A stretch of 64,000 nt of DNA from assembly GCA_963575745.1 (NCBI GenBank), contig CAUYUJ010017804.1, positions 284,930 to 348,929 on the forward strand, written 5' to 3'. Source of the stretch: Prorocentrum cordatum (Eukaryota > Sar > Dinophyceae > Prorocentrales > Prorocentraceae). Below the pieces are notes generated by a model, which saw only the letters and a list, made by a program, of their open reading frames with translations, was not told where the DNA came from and ran no database searches. How positions within the stretch are numbered: the first letter of the stretch is position 1; every line of letters begins with the position of its first letter. The position numbers and the translations under genes were made by a program. Positions 49,555 through 60,863 of this stretch are shown here, in pieces.

Positions 49555-50330
49555 GGTCGGGACCCCTTCTCTGGGACTGGCTTTTCATCTTGAATCTTCT
49601 TAATCTTTTTTGATAATCCCGAGGCCCGGCGCGGGCCCCCAGAGGCCGAAAATACTACAAAACATGTCCGATGTCATCTTGCTGTCACGCGAGGGGGTCT
49701 GGGCGGGGCAGGCGCGCCCGCGGGTGTTGGGCCCTGGGTCGTAGCTGCCGCCCCAGCCCGACGCGTGCGAGCGGCCGCTGCCCAGGCCAGAGCCGTGACC
49801 GCCGCCCAGGGGCTCCCGGTCCAGGCCGCCGAAGAAACTCCCGTCGCCAAGGTCGCGGCTCAACCAGGTCCGGCGGCTGCGCGCGGCGCGGGGGCGGGGG
49901 AGAGGGCGGGGGAGGGCCTGGGAGGGCTAGGCGGGGCGAGAGCGAGGGAGGGGGAGAAGGCGAGGGGAGGGGGGGGGGCGGGAGGAGGGGCCGCCGAGCG
50001 GATGATGGCGCGGGGGAAGCAAAGCGGGGGGGCAGGGGAATGGGCAGGGGAGGGGGCGGGGGAGGAGGGGGGATAGGGCCAGGAGGGGGGGGGGGCCACG
50101 GGGGAGAGGGAGAAGCCGACAAGCGAAAGGGGGGGCATGGCAAGGCGGAGGAAACGGGAAGGTCTCGGGTTCGCGGAGCCTGATTCAGCCATCCTGCTGT
50201 AATTTGCAATGTCGCGGTCGCCGCCAGCAGCCTCGAACGCCCGTTGCATGCAATGCAGCACGCCAGCGGTCCCTGCACGGCGTGCTTTCGCCACACAAAA
50301 AATCGCAGAGGAAGAAACAGTTGTATACAT
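49555..50330. repeat. CR-5 copy 2, Gly/Ser-rich fragment and G-rich tract
   Basis: 49575-49660 repeats the block at 23515-23625 (GGGACTGGCTTTTCATCTTG, GAGGCCCGGCGCGGGCC, AGAGGCCGAAAATACTACAA). On the minus strand at 49863-49700 a frame reads GDGSFFGGLDREPLGGGHGS then GLGSGRSHASGWGGSYDPG, possibly an exon remnant. 49870-50130 is G-rich low complexity. Confidence 0.45.
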
Positions 50331-50414
50331 CAACCGCTCGAGGTCCGCGCGGATTTCTTGGATCTGCGCTGGACCCACCAGATCCAAAACATCCACGCGG
50401 ACCTCAAACTGTTG
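50331..50414. mobile_element. Fold-back element FB-2, copy 1
   Basis: Arms 50331-50366 and 50379-50414: GAGGTCCGCGCGGATTTCTT plus GGATCTG pairs with GAGGTCCGCGTGGATGTTTT plus GGATCTG (3 mismatches in the inner 27 bp), extended outward by CAACCGCTC against CAACAGTTT. Loop of 12 bases. Its right arm ends exactly where the higher-order satellite begins. Confidence 0.75.
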
Positions 50415-53400
50415 ACTTACGCAGGACGAATGATCTTCCTCTTGAGGTGCCAAATGGCGATGATGAGTTGGAAATGAATGACTGAACCCCCTTCCCCCGC
50501 AGAATCTTCGCACGTGGGGTCTCCGTGGTCCGCGGATCCGCTTTCTTCCGGTTCCCCGTCCAGATATAATAACGATACCAATAAGACGAATGATAATTGA
50601 AACGGGGTATGAATCGGACAGACCGTGAAAAAGAAGCACCGCACACGGATTCCGCAAATCCGAAATCGGATCCGCGCAGAAGAAAATCGGATCCACCGAA
50701 GAAAACGACACAACCACAATTGGATCCGCGGGAACTTCACGGGACCCGACGGCGGTTATCTCACGCGCGTCTGCTCAAGATCTCAAGCCGTCATTCCAGG
50801 CCCAAGGGGGAACAACTGTCGTCCTGGGGATGGGCGTTTTGGCCTTCGGATTTGTTGCTTATCACATGGCCGACACACCGCATCTCACAGGCAGTCTGTT
50901 GGGTCAGGAGACGCAAGGCCGAAATGCATGGGAGTTTTTTGTGTAGCCTTCGGACTTGTTGGTTACCACATAGCCGACACACCACATCTCACAGGCGGTC
51001 TGTTGGGCCAGGAGACGCAAGGCCGAAACGCACTGGCGTTTTGGCCTTCGGACGAGTTGATTGCCACACAGCCGACACACCACATCTCACAGGCAGTCTG
51101 TTGGGTCAGGGGCGCAGGGCCGAAACGCACTTACGCAGGACGAGAGGTTTTCCTCTGGAAGTGCAATGGCTACGATGAGTTGGAAACTAATGACCGAACC
51201 CCTTCCCCCGTAGAATCTTCGCACGGGCGGCTTCCGATGTCCGCGGATCCGATTTGTTCCGGTTCCGCGCGTGAATTGAATAATCAATAATCCAAACGGG
51301 GTATAAATCGGATCCGCCGTCAAAAACAACACCGAACACGGATCAAGCAAATCCGACATCGGATCCGCGCAGGCGGAAATCGGATCCACCGAAGAAAACG
51401 CCACAACCACAATTGGATCTGCGCGAACTTCACGGGACCCGACGGCGGTTATCCCATGCGCGTCTGCTCAACACTTCAAGCCAACATTCCAGGCCCAAGA
51501 GGAAACAACTGTCGTCCTGGGAGTGGGCGTTTTGGCCTTCGGACTTGTTGCTTATCACATGGCCGACACACTGCATCTCACAGGCTGTCTGTTGGGTCGA
51601 GGCGCAAGGCCGAAATGCATGGGCGTTTTGGCCTTCGGGCTTGCTGGCTTCCACATAGCCGACACACCACATCTCACAGGCAATCTGTTGGGTCAGGAGA
51701 CGCAGGGCCGAAACGCTCTGGCGTTTTGGACTTCGGACTTGGTGATTTCCACATAGCCGACACACCGCATCTCACAGGCAGTCTGTTGGGTCAGGAAACG
51801 CAGGGCCGAAACGCATGGGCGTCTTGGTCTTCTGACTTGTTGATTGACACATAGCCGACACACCACATCTCATAGGCAGTCTGTTGGGTCCGGAGACGCA
51901 GAGCCGAAACGCACTTACGCAGGACGAAAGATGTTCCTCTTGAGGTGCAAGTGGCGATGATGAGTTGGAAACTGCTGACCGAACCCCCTTCCCCCGTAAA
52001 ATCTTCACACGGGCGGCTTCCGGGGGGGTCCGCGGATCCGATTTCTGCTGGCTTCCCGTTTAAGTTGAAACACTGAAACAAGGTATAAATCGGAGGCACC
52101 GTCAACATTAAGACCGAACACGGATCCAGCAAATCCGAGATCGGATCCGCGCGGACGGAAATCGGATTCACAGAAGAAAATGCCACAGCCACAAATGGAT
52201 CCGAGAGAACTTCACGAGATCCGACGGCGGTTATCTCACGCGCGTCTGCTCAAGACTTCCAGCCGTCGCTCCCGGCCCAAAACGAAACAACTTTCGTCCA
52301 GGGGATGGGCGTTTTGGCCTTCGTACTTGTTGGTTACCACATAGCCGTCACACCACATTTCACAGGCATTATGTTGGGTCAGGAGACGCAGGGCCGAAAC
52401 GCACTGGCGCTTTGGTTTTCAGACTTGTTGATTGCCACATGGCCGACACATCACATTTCACAGGCAGTCTGTTCGGTCAAGGTACGCGAGGCCGAAACAC
52501 ATGGGCGGTTTGGCCTTCGGACTTGTTGGTGACCGCATAGCCGACACACCACATCTCACAGGCCTCCTGCTGGGTCAGGAGACGCAGGGCCGAAACGCAC
52601 ATACGCAAGACGAGAGATCTCCCTCTTGAGGTGCAAATGGCGATGATGAATTGGAAGTGAATGACCGTTACCCCTGCCCCCGTAAAGGGTAAAAGTCGGA
52701 TCCACCGTCAAAAATAAGACCGTACACGGATCCAACAAATTTGAAATCATATCCGCGCGGACGGAAATCGGATCCACCGAAGATAACGCCACAGCCGCAA
52801 TTGGATCCGCCCGAACTTCACGGGACCCGACGGCGGCTATCTCGCGCGCGTCTGCTCAAGACTTCAAGCCGTCGTTCACGGCCCAAGAGGAAAAACTTTC
52901 GTCCTGAGGATGGGTGTTTTGGCCTTCGGACTTGTTGATTGCCACATCGCCGACACATCACAACTCACAGGTACTCTTTTGGGTCAGGAGACGCAGGGCC
53001 GGAATACATGAGGTTTTGGCCTTCCGAGTTGTTGGTTGCCACATAGCCGACACACCACACACCACAGGCATTCTGTTGGGTCATGCGACCCAGGGCCGAA
53101 ACGCACTTACGCAAGATGAAAGACTTTCCTCTTGAGGTGCAAGTGGCGATGATGAATTGGAAGATGCTGACCGAACCCCCTTCCCCCGTAGAATCTTCAC
53201 ACGGGCGGCTTCCGGGGTCCGCGGATCCGATGTATTCCGGCTTCCCAAATTAATCTTGTAATATAACTTTACACTGTGTAGAAGTCGGATCCGCCGTTTA
53301 AGCAAACAACCAACATGGATTCAACAAATCCGAAATCGGATCCGCGCGGACGGAACTCGGATCCACCGAAGAAAACGCCACAACCACAATTGGATCTGCG

Positions 53401-54830
53401 CGAACATCACGGGATCCTACGGCGGTTATCTCACGCGCGTCTGCTCAAGACTTCAAGCCGTCATTCCAGACCCACGAGGAAACAACTGTCGTCCTGGGAG
53501 TGGGCGTTTTGGCCTTCGGACACACCGCATCTCACAGGCAGTCTGTTTTGGGTCAGGAGACACACGGCCGAAATGCATGGACGTTTTGGCCTTCGGACTT
53601 GTCGATTGCCACACAACCGACACATCACATCTCACAGGCTGTCTGTTGGGTCAGGAGACGCAGGGCCGAAATGCATGGGCGTTTGGGCCTTCAGACTTGG
53701 TTACCACATAGCCGACACACCTCATCTCACAGGCATTCTGTTGGGTCAGGGGACGCAGGGCCGAAACGCACTGGCGTTTTGACCTTCGGACGTGCTGATT
53801 GCCACATAGCCGACACACCATCTCACAGGCCGTCTGTTGGATCAGGAGACGCAGGGCTGAAACGCATGGGCGTTTTGGCCTTCGGACTTGTTGGTGACCG
53901 CATAGCCGACACACGACGTCTCACAGGATGTCTGTTGGGTTAGGAGACGCAGGGCCGAAACGCACTTACGCAGGACGAAAGACTTTCCTCTTCAAGTGTG
54001 AATGGCGATGATGCGTTGGAAATGAATGACCGAACCCCCTTCCCCCGTAGAATCTTCACACGGGCGGGTTTCGGGGTCCGCGGATCTGATGCATTCCGGT
54101 TCCCCGTTTTCATTTAATATTGAAAATGATATTAAAACGGGGTATTCATCGGATCAGACGTCAACAATAAGACCGGACACGGATCCAGCAAATCCGAAAT
54201 CGGATCCGCGCGGACGGAAATCGGATCCACCGAAGAAAACGCCACAGCCACAATTGGATCTGCGCGAACATCACGGGATCCGACGGCGGTTATCTCGCGC
54301 GCGTCCGCTCCAGACTTCAAGCCGTCGCTCCAGGCCCAAGAGGAAACAACTGTCGTCCTGGGGCTGGGCGTTTTGGCCTTCGGACTTGTTGATTGCCACA
54401 TTGCCGACACATCTCATCTCACGGGCAGTCTGTTGGGTCAGGAGACGCACGGCCGAAATGCATGGACGTTTTGGCCATCGGACTTGTTGATTGCCACGTT
54501 GCCGACACATCACATCTCACAGGCAGTCTGTTGGGTCAATGGACGCAAGGCCAAAACACATGGGCGGTTTGGCCTTCGGACTTGTTGGTGACCGCATAGC
54601 CGACACACCACGTCTCACAGGCTGTCTGTTGGGTCAGGAGGCGCAGGGCCGAAACGCACTTACGCAAGACACAAAATGTTCCTCTTCAGGTGTGAATGGC
54701 GATGATGCGTTGGAAATTAATGACCGAACCCCCTTCCTCCGTAGAATCTTCACACGGGCGGGTTTCGGGGTCCGCGGATGGGATTTCTTTCCGCTCCCCG
54801 TTGAAATTATCTAATTGCTCCGACGGAAGG
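50415..54830 (+). repeat. Higher-order satellite: 0.5-0.86 kb units with ~98-bp subunits
   Basis: The block CCGAACCCCCTTCCCCCGTA, GAATCTTCACACGGGCGG, TCCGCGGATCCGAT starts units at about 50482, 51194, 51979, 52665 (truncated), 53170, 54031 and 54724 (cut off). Each continues with AAATCGGATCCGCGCGGACG, CGAAGAAAACGCCACAACCA, CGGTTATCTCACGCGCGTCT, CAACTGTCGTCCTGGG, then two to five ~98-bp subunits (GCGTTTTGGCCTTCGGACTT, CACATAGCCGACACACCACA, TCTCACAGGCAGTCTGTTGG, GACGCAGGGCCGAAACGCA), about twenty in all, then TTACGCAGGACGAAAG and TTCCTCTTGAGGTG. Subunit number varies between units. Multiple open frames result; no gene is called. Confidence 0.94.
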
Positions 54831-55157
54831 ACCCCGCATGAGAATCCTCTGGGCGAATCTGGAAAAAGCCCTCACCGTCGTCCTCGTGGTTGGTGAGGCG
54901 TCCTGGCTGTCTCTTCTGCGTATATTTCTTCTCGCCCTGGCGCGGGCCCTCCCCCCGCTCCCCACGTTGCCCCCGACCTCGCCCTCCTGTTTTGGCTCCG
55001 GACATTCAGAAAGTGGCCCGGGAGTTGTGTTCTGGGAACACGAAGAACACGAAGTGGCCTACAATTGGCTCCGGGCATTCAAAATGTGCCCCGGAAGTGG
55101 TGTTCTGGGAGCACGAAGAACACGAAGTGGCCTACAGTTGGCTCCGGGCATTCAAAA
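54831..55157 (+). repeat. 73-bp tandem repeat (3 copies)
   Basis: TTGGCTCCGGGCATTCA starts at 54992, 55065 and 55138, each with GTGGCCCGGGAGTTG-like and TTCTGGGAACACGAAGAACA. 54831-54991 is unassigned. Confidence 0.88.
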
Positions 55158-55421
55158 TGTGGCCTGGGAATGGCGTTCTGGCAGCGCGAGAGCCCAACAA
55201 TGGCGACAGTTACAGGAATTGGATGACCCGCTCGGATTAATAACATGACCCGCGGGCCCCATAGGGAGGGGCTCCCGCTTGAGACTTCCTCGCAATTCAC
55301 TCACACATGTGGCCTGGGAATGGCGTTCTGGCAGCGCGAGAGCCAAAAAGTGGCGACAGTTACAGGAATTGGATGACCCGCTCGGATTAGTAACATGATC
55401 CGTGGGCCCCATAGGGAGGGG
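55157..55421 (+). repeat. 115-bp direct repeat separated by 35 bp
   Basis: ATGTGGCCTGGGAATGGCGT at 55157 and 55307 heads copies that share CAGCGCGAGAGCC, GGCGACAGTTACAGGAATTG, GATGACCCGCTCGGATTA and GGGCCCCATAGGGAGGGG, with few differences. Confidence 0.93.
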
Positions 55422-55951
55422 TCTCGTCCTGGGGATGTATGTATATGGACTTGGCTCTTCTTCGAAGGCGGGTTCTCCGAGTAGACAGATAGCCCGAAAA
55501 CGATGAACGATCCTCGCCCAGGGACCTAACGGCACAGAGGGGAAAAACCACACGGCGACGCCCTGCCCCCTTCCCCTCGAAGCGAACAGAACATGGAGGA
55601 CGAGCAGAAGGAGAAGAAGGAAGACGGAAATGGTGGATGCGGAGGTGGACGAGCAGACGGCGGGGAAAAGACAGGATGGGTGAGGAGGGAGCAAAGGAAA
55701 AGTAGCATGAGTAAGTCGGTCGAGGAAGGGGGAACCGCTGAGGAACCATGAGGCGAAGCAGCAGTGGGACGTGAGATGGAATTGGCGACGTCTCAAATCA
55801 TAACCTCACGCAAGCCAGCCCTGAAAATGCCCACGGACAAGAAACGCCCGAAAACGAAACACAAGTAGGTGAGGAGCTCGAGGCTGCGTGCGCCGACAAC
55901 CCCGACTGAATACCTCGCATGCAGCATCCGAAGCGCAACTACATAGAGGAA
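55422..55951. other. No gene recognised
   Basis: Ordinary sequence, purine-rich at 55590-55690, with no recognised motif or repeat. Confidence 0.5.
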
Positions 55952-56102
55952 AGAGAACGATGCACATGCACCGATTCTGGCCAGGCCCATCCTGAGCCCA
56001 GGTTCGGTGCATACGCCCTCCTACCTTGGCCAGGAAGGCATATGCACCGATCCTGGGTCAAGGATGGGCCTTGCCAGGATCGGTGCATGTGCATAGTTCT
56101 CT
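55952..56102. mobile_element. Fold-back element FB-1, copy 1 (66-bp arms)
   Basis: Arm 55952-56017 is the reverse complement of 56037-56102 with about seven or eight mismatches over 66 bp; landmarks are AGAGAAC, ATGCACATGCACCGAT, AGGCCCATCCT and TCGGTGCATA. The spacer is only 19 bases, so the DNA or its transcript would form one long hairpin. No coding capacity. Confidence 0.88.
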
Positions 56103-57823
56103 TCGCCCGACTACATTGAACCGAGAGTGGTTTGCGGCCCACGCAGTGCCGAAACCACTGGTCATCGGGCAACCCCGAATACCGCTGAGCACCGCAAAAA
56201 AACTCTGGAACGGGGAATCCCCCTGAAAACATGCTTGTTGCCGATGCCACCCGCATACTTCAAACGAAGAGGCACAGCGATTGCACCGTTGAATTTGTCA
56301 AAAACACACACCTGAAAATAATACCGCACGAGCGCTCCAACGAGAACATTCTCTCCAATTGAACATCTGCCATGCTAAACGGGCCTCAATCGGCCGAAAT
56401 CAATACCGCGAAAATGCCCACAGAGACACTGGCACCAGTGAGTGACAGCTGCAGCCCCTTCCGCCAAAAACAATACACTGAAATGCAATGGGCGGGTGGG
56501 CGAATGCAGAAATAGGGCCTGGGTCCCATCATGGCCCCTGTTACCACCATCCGAAATTCAAGCGCGTGATACTCCGAAGAAAGCGCGCCGCCCGCTGAGT
56601 TGCCCCGCTGGCCCCTCCGCGGGGCCGCTGCTGACACGACTGTGGCTTGGCGACCTTGTGTATGCAACAGACGCGCGGCTGAAGAGTACCTGGTGCAACG
56701 CCATCATCTGTCCACAGAGGAGCTCCCTTGTTGCCACGCAGAATTCTCTCATGATTTGCTTGACCGTGCGGTCCTTCGCGACCTCATGGGAGTCAGCGTA
56801 CGTCACAAAGTAACCGCCAAAAAAGCGCAGGCTGACGCGCTCTCGCTAAGTTGTAACCGGTATAGCTGAAATCTCATTCGGCCGCACGTTAGCAAGACCA
56901 CTGGGGGCGCATGCATGAGCTGACGACCCGTCACGCTCTGCCGTGGAAAGAATCTTCCACCTATTGAGTGTCGCTGCAGTGCACAAGCTGACTAAGTTGA
57001 GCACACCACCTCCCCCCGCACGGACTGAGCAGGATCGGTCAGGCAGCCTTTCCTGATTTTCGCCATCAAATCGCGTCCACTCTGAAGATGATGTGGGTCG
57101 TCTTGTCCAAAGTTTCAAGCCTTCGAACGACAGGCACCTGTGTCATAGATGCCACAAGAGCAGCTGAGCCCCCCATTCCAGCGAGGCCCGTGCTGCCGAC
57201 TGATGGACATGGCCGTCGCATGAGGAAGCTACCCAACGATAGACTCGCACGCCATGCAATCGTACGTGAGCCCCCTCTCGGCAATGTCGGGCATGTGTCC
57301 CGTGCATCCCCGCAGGAGCGACCCTACGTATTCCAAGCACGACGCCGGGGGGCAGATGCACGAGATGATCACCACTGCCGGAGTCTGAACTGAGCCCTGT
57401 ACTCGCACAGCTGGATCACGTCCCCGGCTGGCGTGTTCACTCCAAGCTGCTTCAGACTAGGCCCTGCGTGCCGCGCCGGCATGGTAATCTCTGCATATCC
57501 GAGGCCTCCCAGGCACGTAGAGTTTGAGCAGGACCTTCGACTGCAGCGCTGACCCCCAAGCAAGCACCGAAATCACTCATACTGCCATCGACAGTGGTAC
57601 GCTTGAAACACGCAGAGGAAATGCCTCCCCAGCAAAGTGTCCGCGCCGACTGGACTGACCGTAGCCCCCCAAAACACTCGCTCTTCGCCACCGAACTCGA
57701 CTGCACGAGAAAATGCGGTGACTCGATGCCCCCCGAGAACCACGAGAAGGTGCGAGGCTTGGTCTCGAGCCAAGCCAAAGGGCTGCTCGAGCCCAAGTGT
57801 CTTCGGAACAGTTGGGGGAGGGG
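56103..57823. other. No gene recognised
   Basis: Ordinary, lower-repeat sequence. Minus-strand frames at 57284-57066 (VVRRLETLDKTTHIIFRVDA) and 57118-56846 look somewhat protein-like but have stops and no family resemblance. This is the longest interval where host coding remnants could hide. Confidence 0.4.
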
Positions 57824-57872
57824 AGGAGGAGGAGGAGGAGGAGGAGGAGGAGGAGGAGGAGGAGGAGGAGGG
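57824..57872 (+). repeat. GGA microsatellite
   Basis: GGA triplets over ~48 bases. 57873-58639 shows nothing recognisable. Confidence 0.92.
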
Positions 57873-58639
57873 AGAGGACGGGAGGGAAGGGCAGTGGGGC
57901 AAGAGAGTGTGTAGGATGAAAACGAGGTGGACAAGAAGAAATACGGGGCGAATGGGAAGGACCACGGTGGGGCGAGTAGGAGGATCAAGTACTGCGTCGC
58001 GTTGGCCCCCCTTCCACTTTCGATACAATTTCCATGTGCCATCGAGGGAATGGCCAGGAGAAAGCACCAGGCAAGCCATCACCATGAACAAATAAACGGC
58101 AAAGCTGCGGAGGACACGAACGACGGCGGAGCCGCGCAGTATCCGCACTGCCCCAAGAAACAAGGATCGGCACGACCTTTCAAACCAAATCGAAACGCTG
58201 ATGTTTCTCTCAGGTGCTCGAGAGGCCCGAAGCAACAAAGCGTGACACTATCGTAGACACATACGATCTGAAGATAAGACATGATCGTGGGGCACCCGTT
58301 GGCAGGCCAATCTCTCCTTTAGCGTGCCGACCGCACTCTCCAAATCCCATGTGAACATCGCTGCCGTCAGCGTCTGCACGGAGATCCGCTCACCATCCCT
58401 CGCGGCTCGGCACTGGACGCAGCGTGGAATCGGTCGCGGTGTCTGTGGTTCAGCGGCGTGCACTCAGCGGCAGTGGTGCGGCGTCCCCTCGTGGAGCGCT
58501 CTCCACCCCTCAGGCCCTGGATCTTCGACAGCACGCTGGCTCTGGTGTCGTCCGCCGCCGCTGCCTGCAGCGAACTGCCCAGTGCGAGCATGGCGCCAGG
58601 TGTGGAGGATAGAGGAAGAAAAACGATTATCAGCATCAT

Positions 58640-58780
58640 TTTTTGGATGCCCGCGCGTATCTCTTGGATCTGCGCCGCACCCTCATCCCTGGCGCGCGTA
58701 GCGCGCCAAGGGCGGCGCCGGAGGCAGCGCTTGGGCGGGCCCAGCGCCGACCCAAGAATCCGCGCGGAGATCCGACAGTT
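58640..58780. mobile_element. Fold-back element FB-2, copy 2
   Basis: Left arm near 58646-58681 (GCCCGCGCGTATCTCTTGGA, TCTGCGCC) and right arm near 58738-58773 (CCCAGCGCCGACCCAAGAAT, CCGCGCGGAGATC) are imperfect reverse complements; the sequence to the left (AGAGGAAGAAAAACGATTAT) resembles the left flank of copy 1 (AGAGGAAGAAACAGTTGTAT). The inner part also holds GGCGCGCGTAGCGCGCC, a short perfect palindrome. Confidence 0.6.
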
Positions 58781-59242
58781 CCTGATCATGCCCTGTGGTC
58801 TTCTACGCTAATCGATGCTAGTCGACGCTGAATCGGCGCTATCTCATCGATTACCAGACGCTACTCGAAGCGAGTGTGCGGAGCTACGAAGGTATACAAG
58901 GCTCCCTTGAGATGCCACCGAATGAGGTGGAGCCCGTAGGTGGCGACATCTGAACCCTACCCCTACCACCCATCGGTTCTCCTGAATCGATGTGAGGCAG
59001 GGGTACGATTCGGACTTCGCCACGTGTTCGGCGAATTCCGAGCCCCCCCCGCCGCCCATCGAGCTGCCTGAATGGTGGATCGGCGAAGGTGGCCAGCCGT
59101 CGCCGCGTGCTCAATGTCAGGCCGCCCACCTTCGAGACCCCCGCGGGGGAGGAGCCGCTCGTCAGCGCGGATATCCGCCGACCACCACTGCTCCAAGTAG
59201 AATGAAAGAGCAACTGCTCAAAAAACATAAGCTTTCGGAGCT
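58781..59242. other. No gene recognised
   Basis: Contains ATCGATGCTAGTCGACGCTG-type short motifs at 58810-58870 and otherwise nothing recognisable. Confidence 0.45.
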
Positions 59243-59323
59243 CCGAATAGACTTCTTGGGTCGTCGGTGGACCCCCCTCCCTGGCGCGGGGGGCCCAGCG
59301 CCGACCCAAGAAATCCGCGCGGA
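59243..59323. mobile_element. Fold-back element FB-2, copy 3
   Basis: Arms 59243-59276 and 59289-59323: ACTTCTTGGGTCGTCGGTGG plus ACCCCCC against TTTCTTGGGTCGGCGCTGGG plus CCCCCC, ending CCGCGCGG outward on the right. Pairing weakens toward the left end. Confidence 0.65.
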
Positions 59324-59915
59324 CCGGCGACATGTTATGTTTATGCCATGATTTCGTTGTTCCACCAGCAAGACCACCTTGTGACCTTGTGGAAACGTTC
59401 GCCTGAAAGCGCCTCCATCTGCTCCATTGCGATGAAGAGCCAACGCGCAGTGGACACCGTGAGCCTGATAGCCACTTGGGAAAAGGAGGGCTGGCATGAA
59501 CAAAAACGGGTCCCGGTGGAACCGGGTGCTGGACCCGGATATCTTCATGCGGCAAGCTCGTGTCGCGTTGACCCCAGCGGTGGTGCCCTGACACTGCGGG
59601 GATCATTCAACCTTGAACGATTAGCCGCTTAAACGTCAGATCGTTCAACATCGACCGATTCTGGGTCGCTGGCGGCGTTCAACCTTGAACGCCGGCGGCG
59701 GGGTCGCCGCCGGTCGACACGACACGAACCTACCGTATACCGAGTGGTGTTTTGACGCCCGAAGGGCCCCGAGAGCCTGAATGGGGCCCCAGAGAGTCCG
59801 AGACCCCCGCTCCTCCGGGCCCCAGAAGCGGTCGACCCTTGGACTCGTCCTGAGGGGCGCTCCGGTCAGAATCTCAAGGCGAGCCCCGTGGCGACGGAGA
59901 GCCGCCCCCCAGATA
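59324..59915. other. No gene recognised
   Basis: Short self-complementary elements such as TTCAACCTTGAACG occur at about 59608 and 59689, and CGGCGGCGGGGTCGCCGCCG at 59692-59712. No coding similarity. Confidence 0.45.
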
Positions 59916-60048
59916 GGAGGACGCCAACTATGCACCTGCACGGATCCTGGCCAGGCTCATCCTGGGCCCAGGGTCGGTGTGTGCGCCCTCCTGGCTTAGA
60001 GGGCATCCTGGGCCCAGGATCGGTGTAGGTGTATAGTTGGCGCCCTCC
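59916..60048. mobile_element. Fold-back element FB-1, copy 2 (35-bp arms)
   Basis: Arms 59916-59950 and 60014-60048: GGAGGACGCCAACTATGCAC then CTGCACGGATCCTGG pairs with GGAGGGCGCCAACTATACAC then CTACACCGATCCTGG (four mismatches). It shares CTATGCACNTGCAC, CAGGCTCATCCT and TCGGTGTGTGCGCCCTCC with copy 1; the right arm has lost the part matching the inner arm of copy 1. Confidence 0.8.
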
Positions 60049-60863
60049 CCCCAGACCCCAGAGGCCCAGAAAGAGCCCCGAACGTGCAGAGGCCTCGAGC
60101 CCCTTCCCTCCACGAAGAGTGAGGGGCCACGTTATGGGGTTGAGGAAACACCCACCTGGAATCGGCGATGCATCGCCGACAGCTTGGCGATGCGCCCCTC
60201 GACTGCGAATCCGCACCTTTCTGGGTGGGGTGGGCTGTCGGCCCCTGTCAGCGATGAAGGGGTGGCTGGGTGGGGGACGAGGCGCCCCCCCCCCCCCCGC
60301 TGAGCCCGTTCCCCCCTCTGTCGTTGCCCCTGAGGAGACCTCGAGCCTCGAGGCCTTAAGCCCCCCCCCCGCGAGGAGGGCGGGCGAGGCGGGCGGGCGC
60401 GGGCGGGGGCGCCCCAGCGGGCCTGCCGGAGCTGCGCCCGGAGAGGCTCCGCCCGAAGCCCTGGGGGGCGCGGCGCGCCCCTGGCCACGACGACCACCCG
60501 CCCCCTGGAAGGTGGAGGAGGAGGAGGAGGAGGAGGGGGAGGGGGAGGAAAAGGAGGGGGAGGAGGAGGAGGAGGAGGAGGAAGAGGAGGAGGAGGAGGA
60601 GGAGGAGGAGGAGGAGGAGGAGGAGGAGGAGGGGGAGGGGGAGGAGGCACGGCCATAGGAAGGGAGGCAAGCGGACAAGACGCGAGCAAGGGACAAGAGA
60701 AGAGGGCAAGCGGACACGAGGCGAAGGGGAGAGAGAGCCCACGACCGTCCATCACCAGACCTGGATCGAAGCAGAGGGGCGAGGGTGGGGGCGCGCCTGG
60801 CCGTTTGCCGAAGGCGAGCGGCAGCAGCACGTTGGAATGCTGCAATCCCCTGTCCTGCTCCCT
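60049..60863. repeat. GC-rich DNA, GGA microsatellite and LINE-A 3' untranslated part
   Basis: The GGA run occupies 60515-60645. 60646-60863 would be LINE-A 3' untranslated sequence on the minus strand, ending at the CCT side of the run. 60049-60514 is GC-rich with C- and G-runs and no gene. Confidence 0.75.

Noticed and set aside
50597-53943. Frames reading ADTPHLTGSLLGQETQGRNA repeatedly
   Set aside because: Products of the ~98-bp satellite subunit; the frame changes between units and no domain is seen.
50415-54830. CRISPR-like array
   Set aside because: Repeats are ~98 bp and contiguous, with no unique spacers, in eukaryotic DNA.
54981-55003. TTTTGGCTC resembling the DinoSL core
   Set aside because: Part of the 73-bp tandem repeat, whose other copies read AATTGGCTCC and AGTTGGCTCC.
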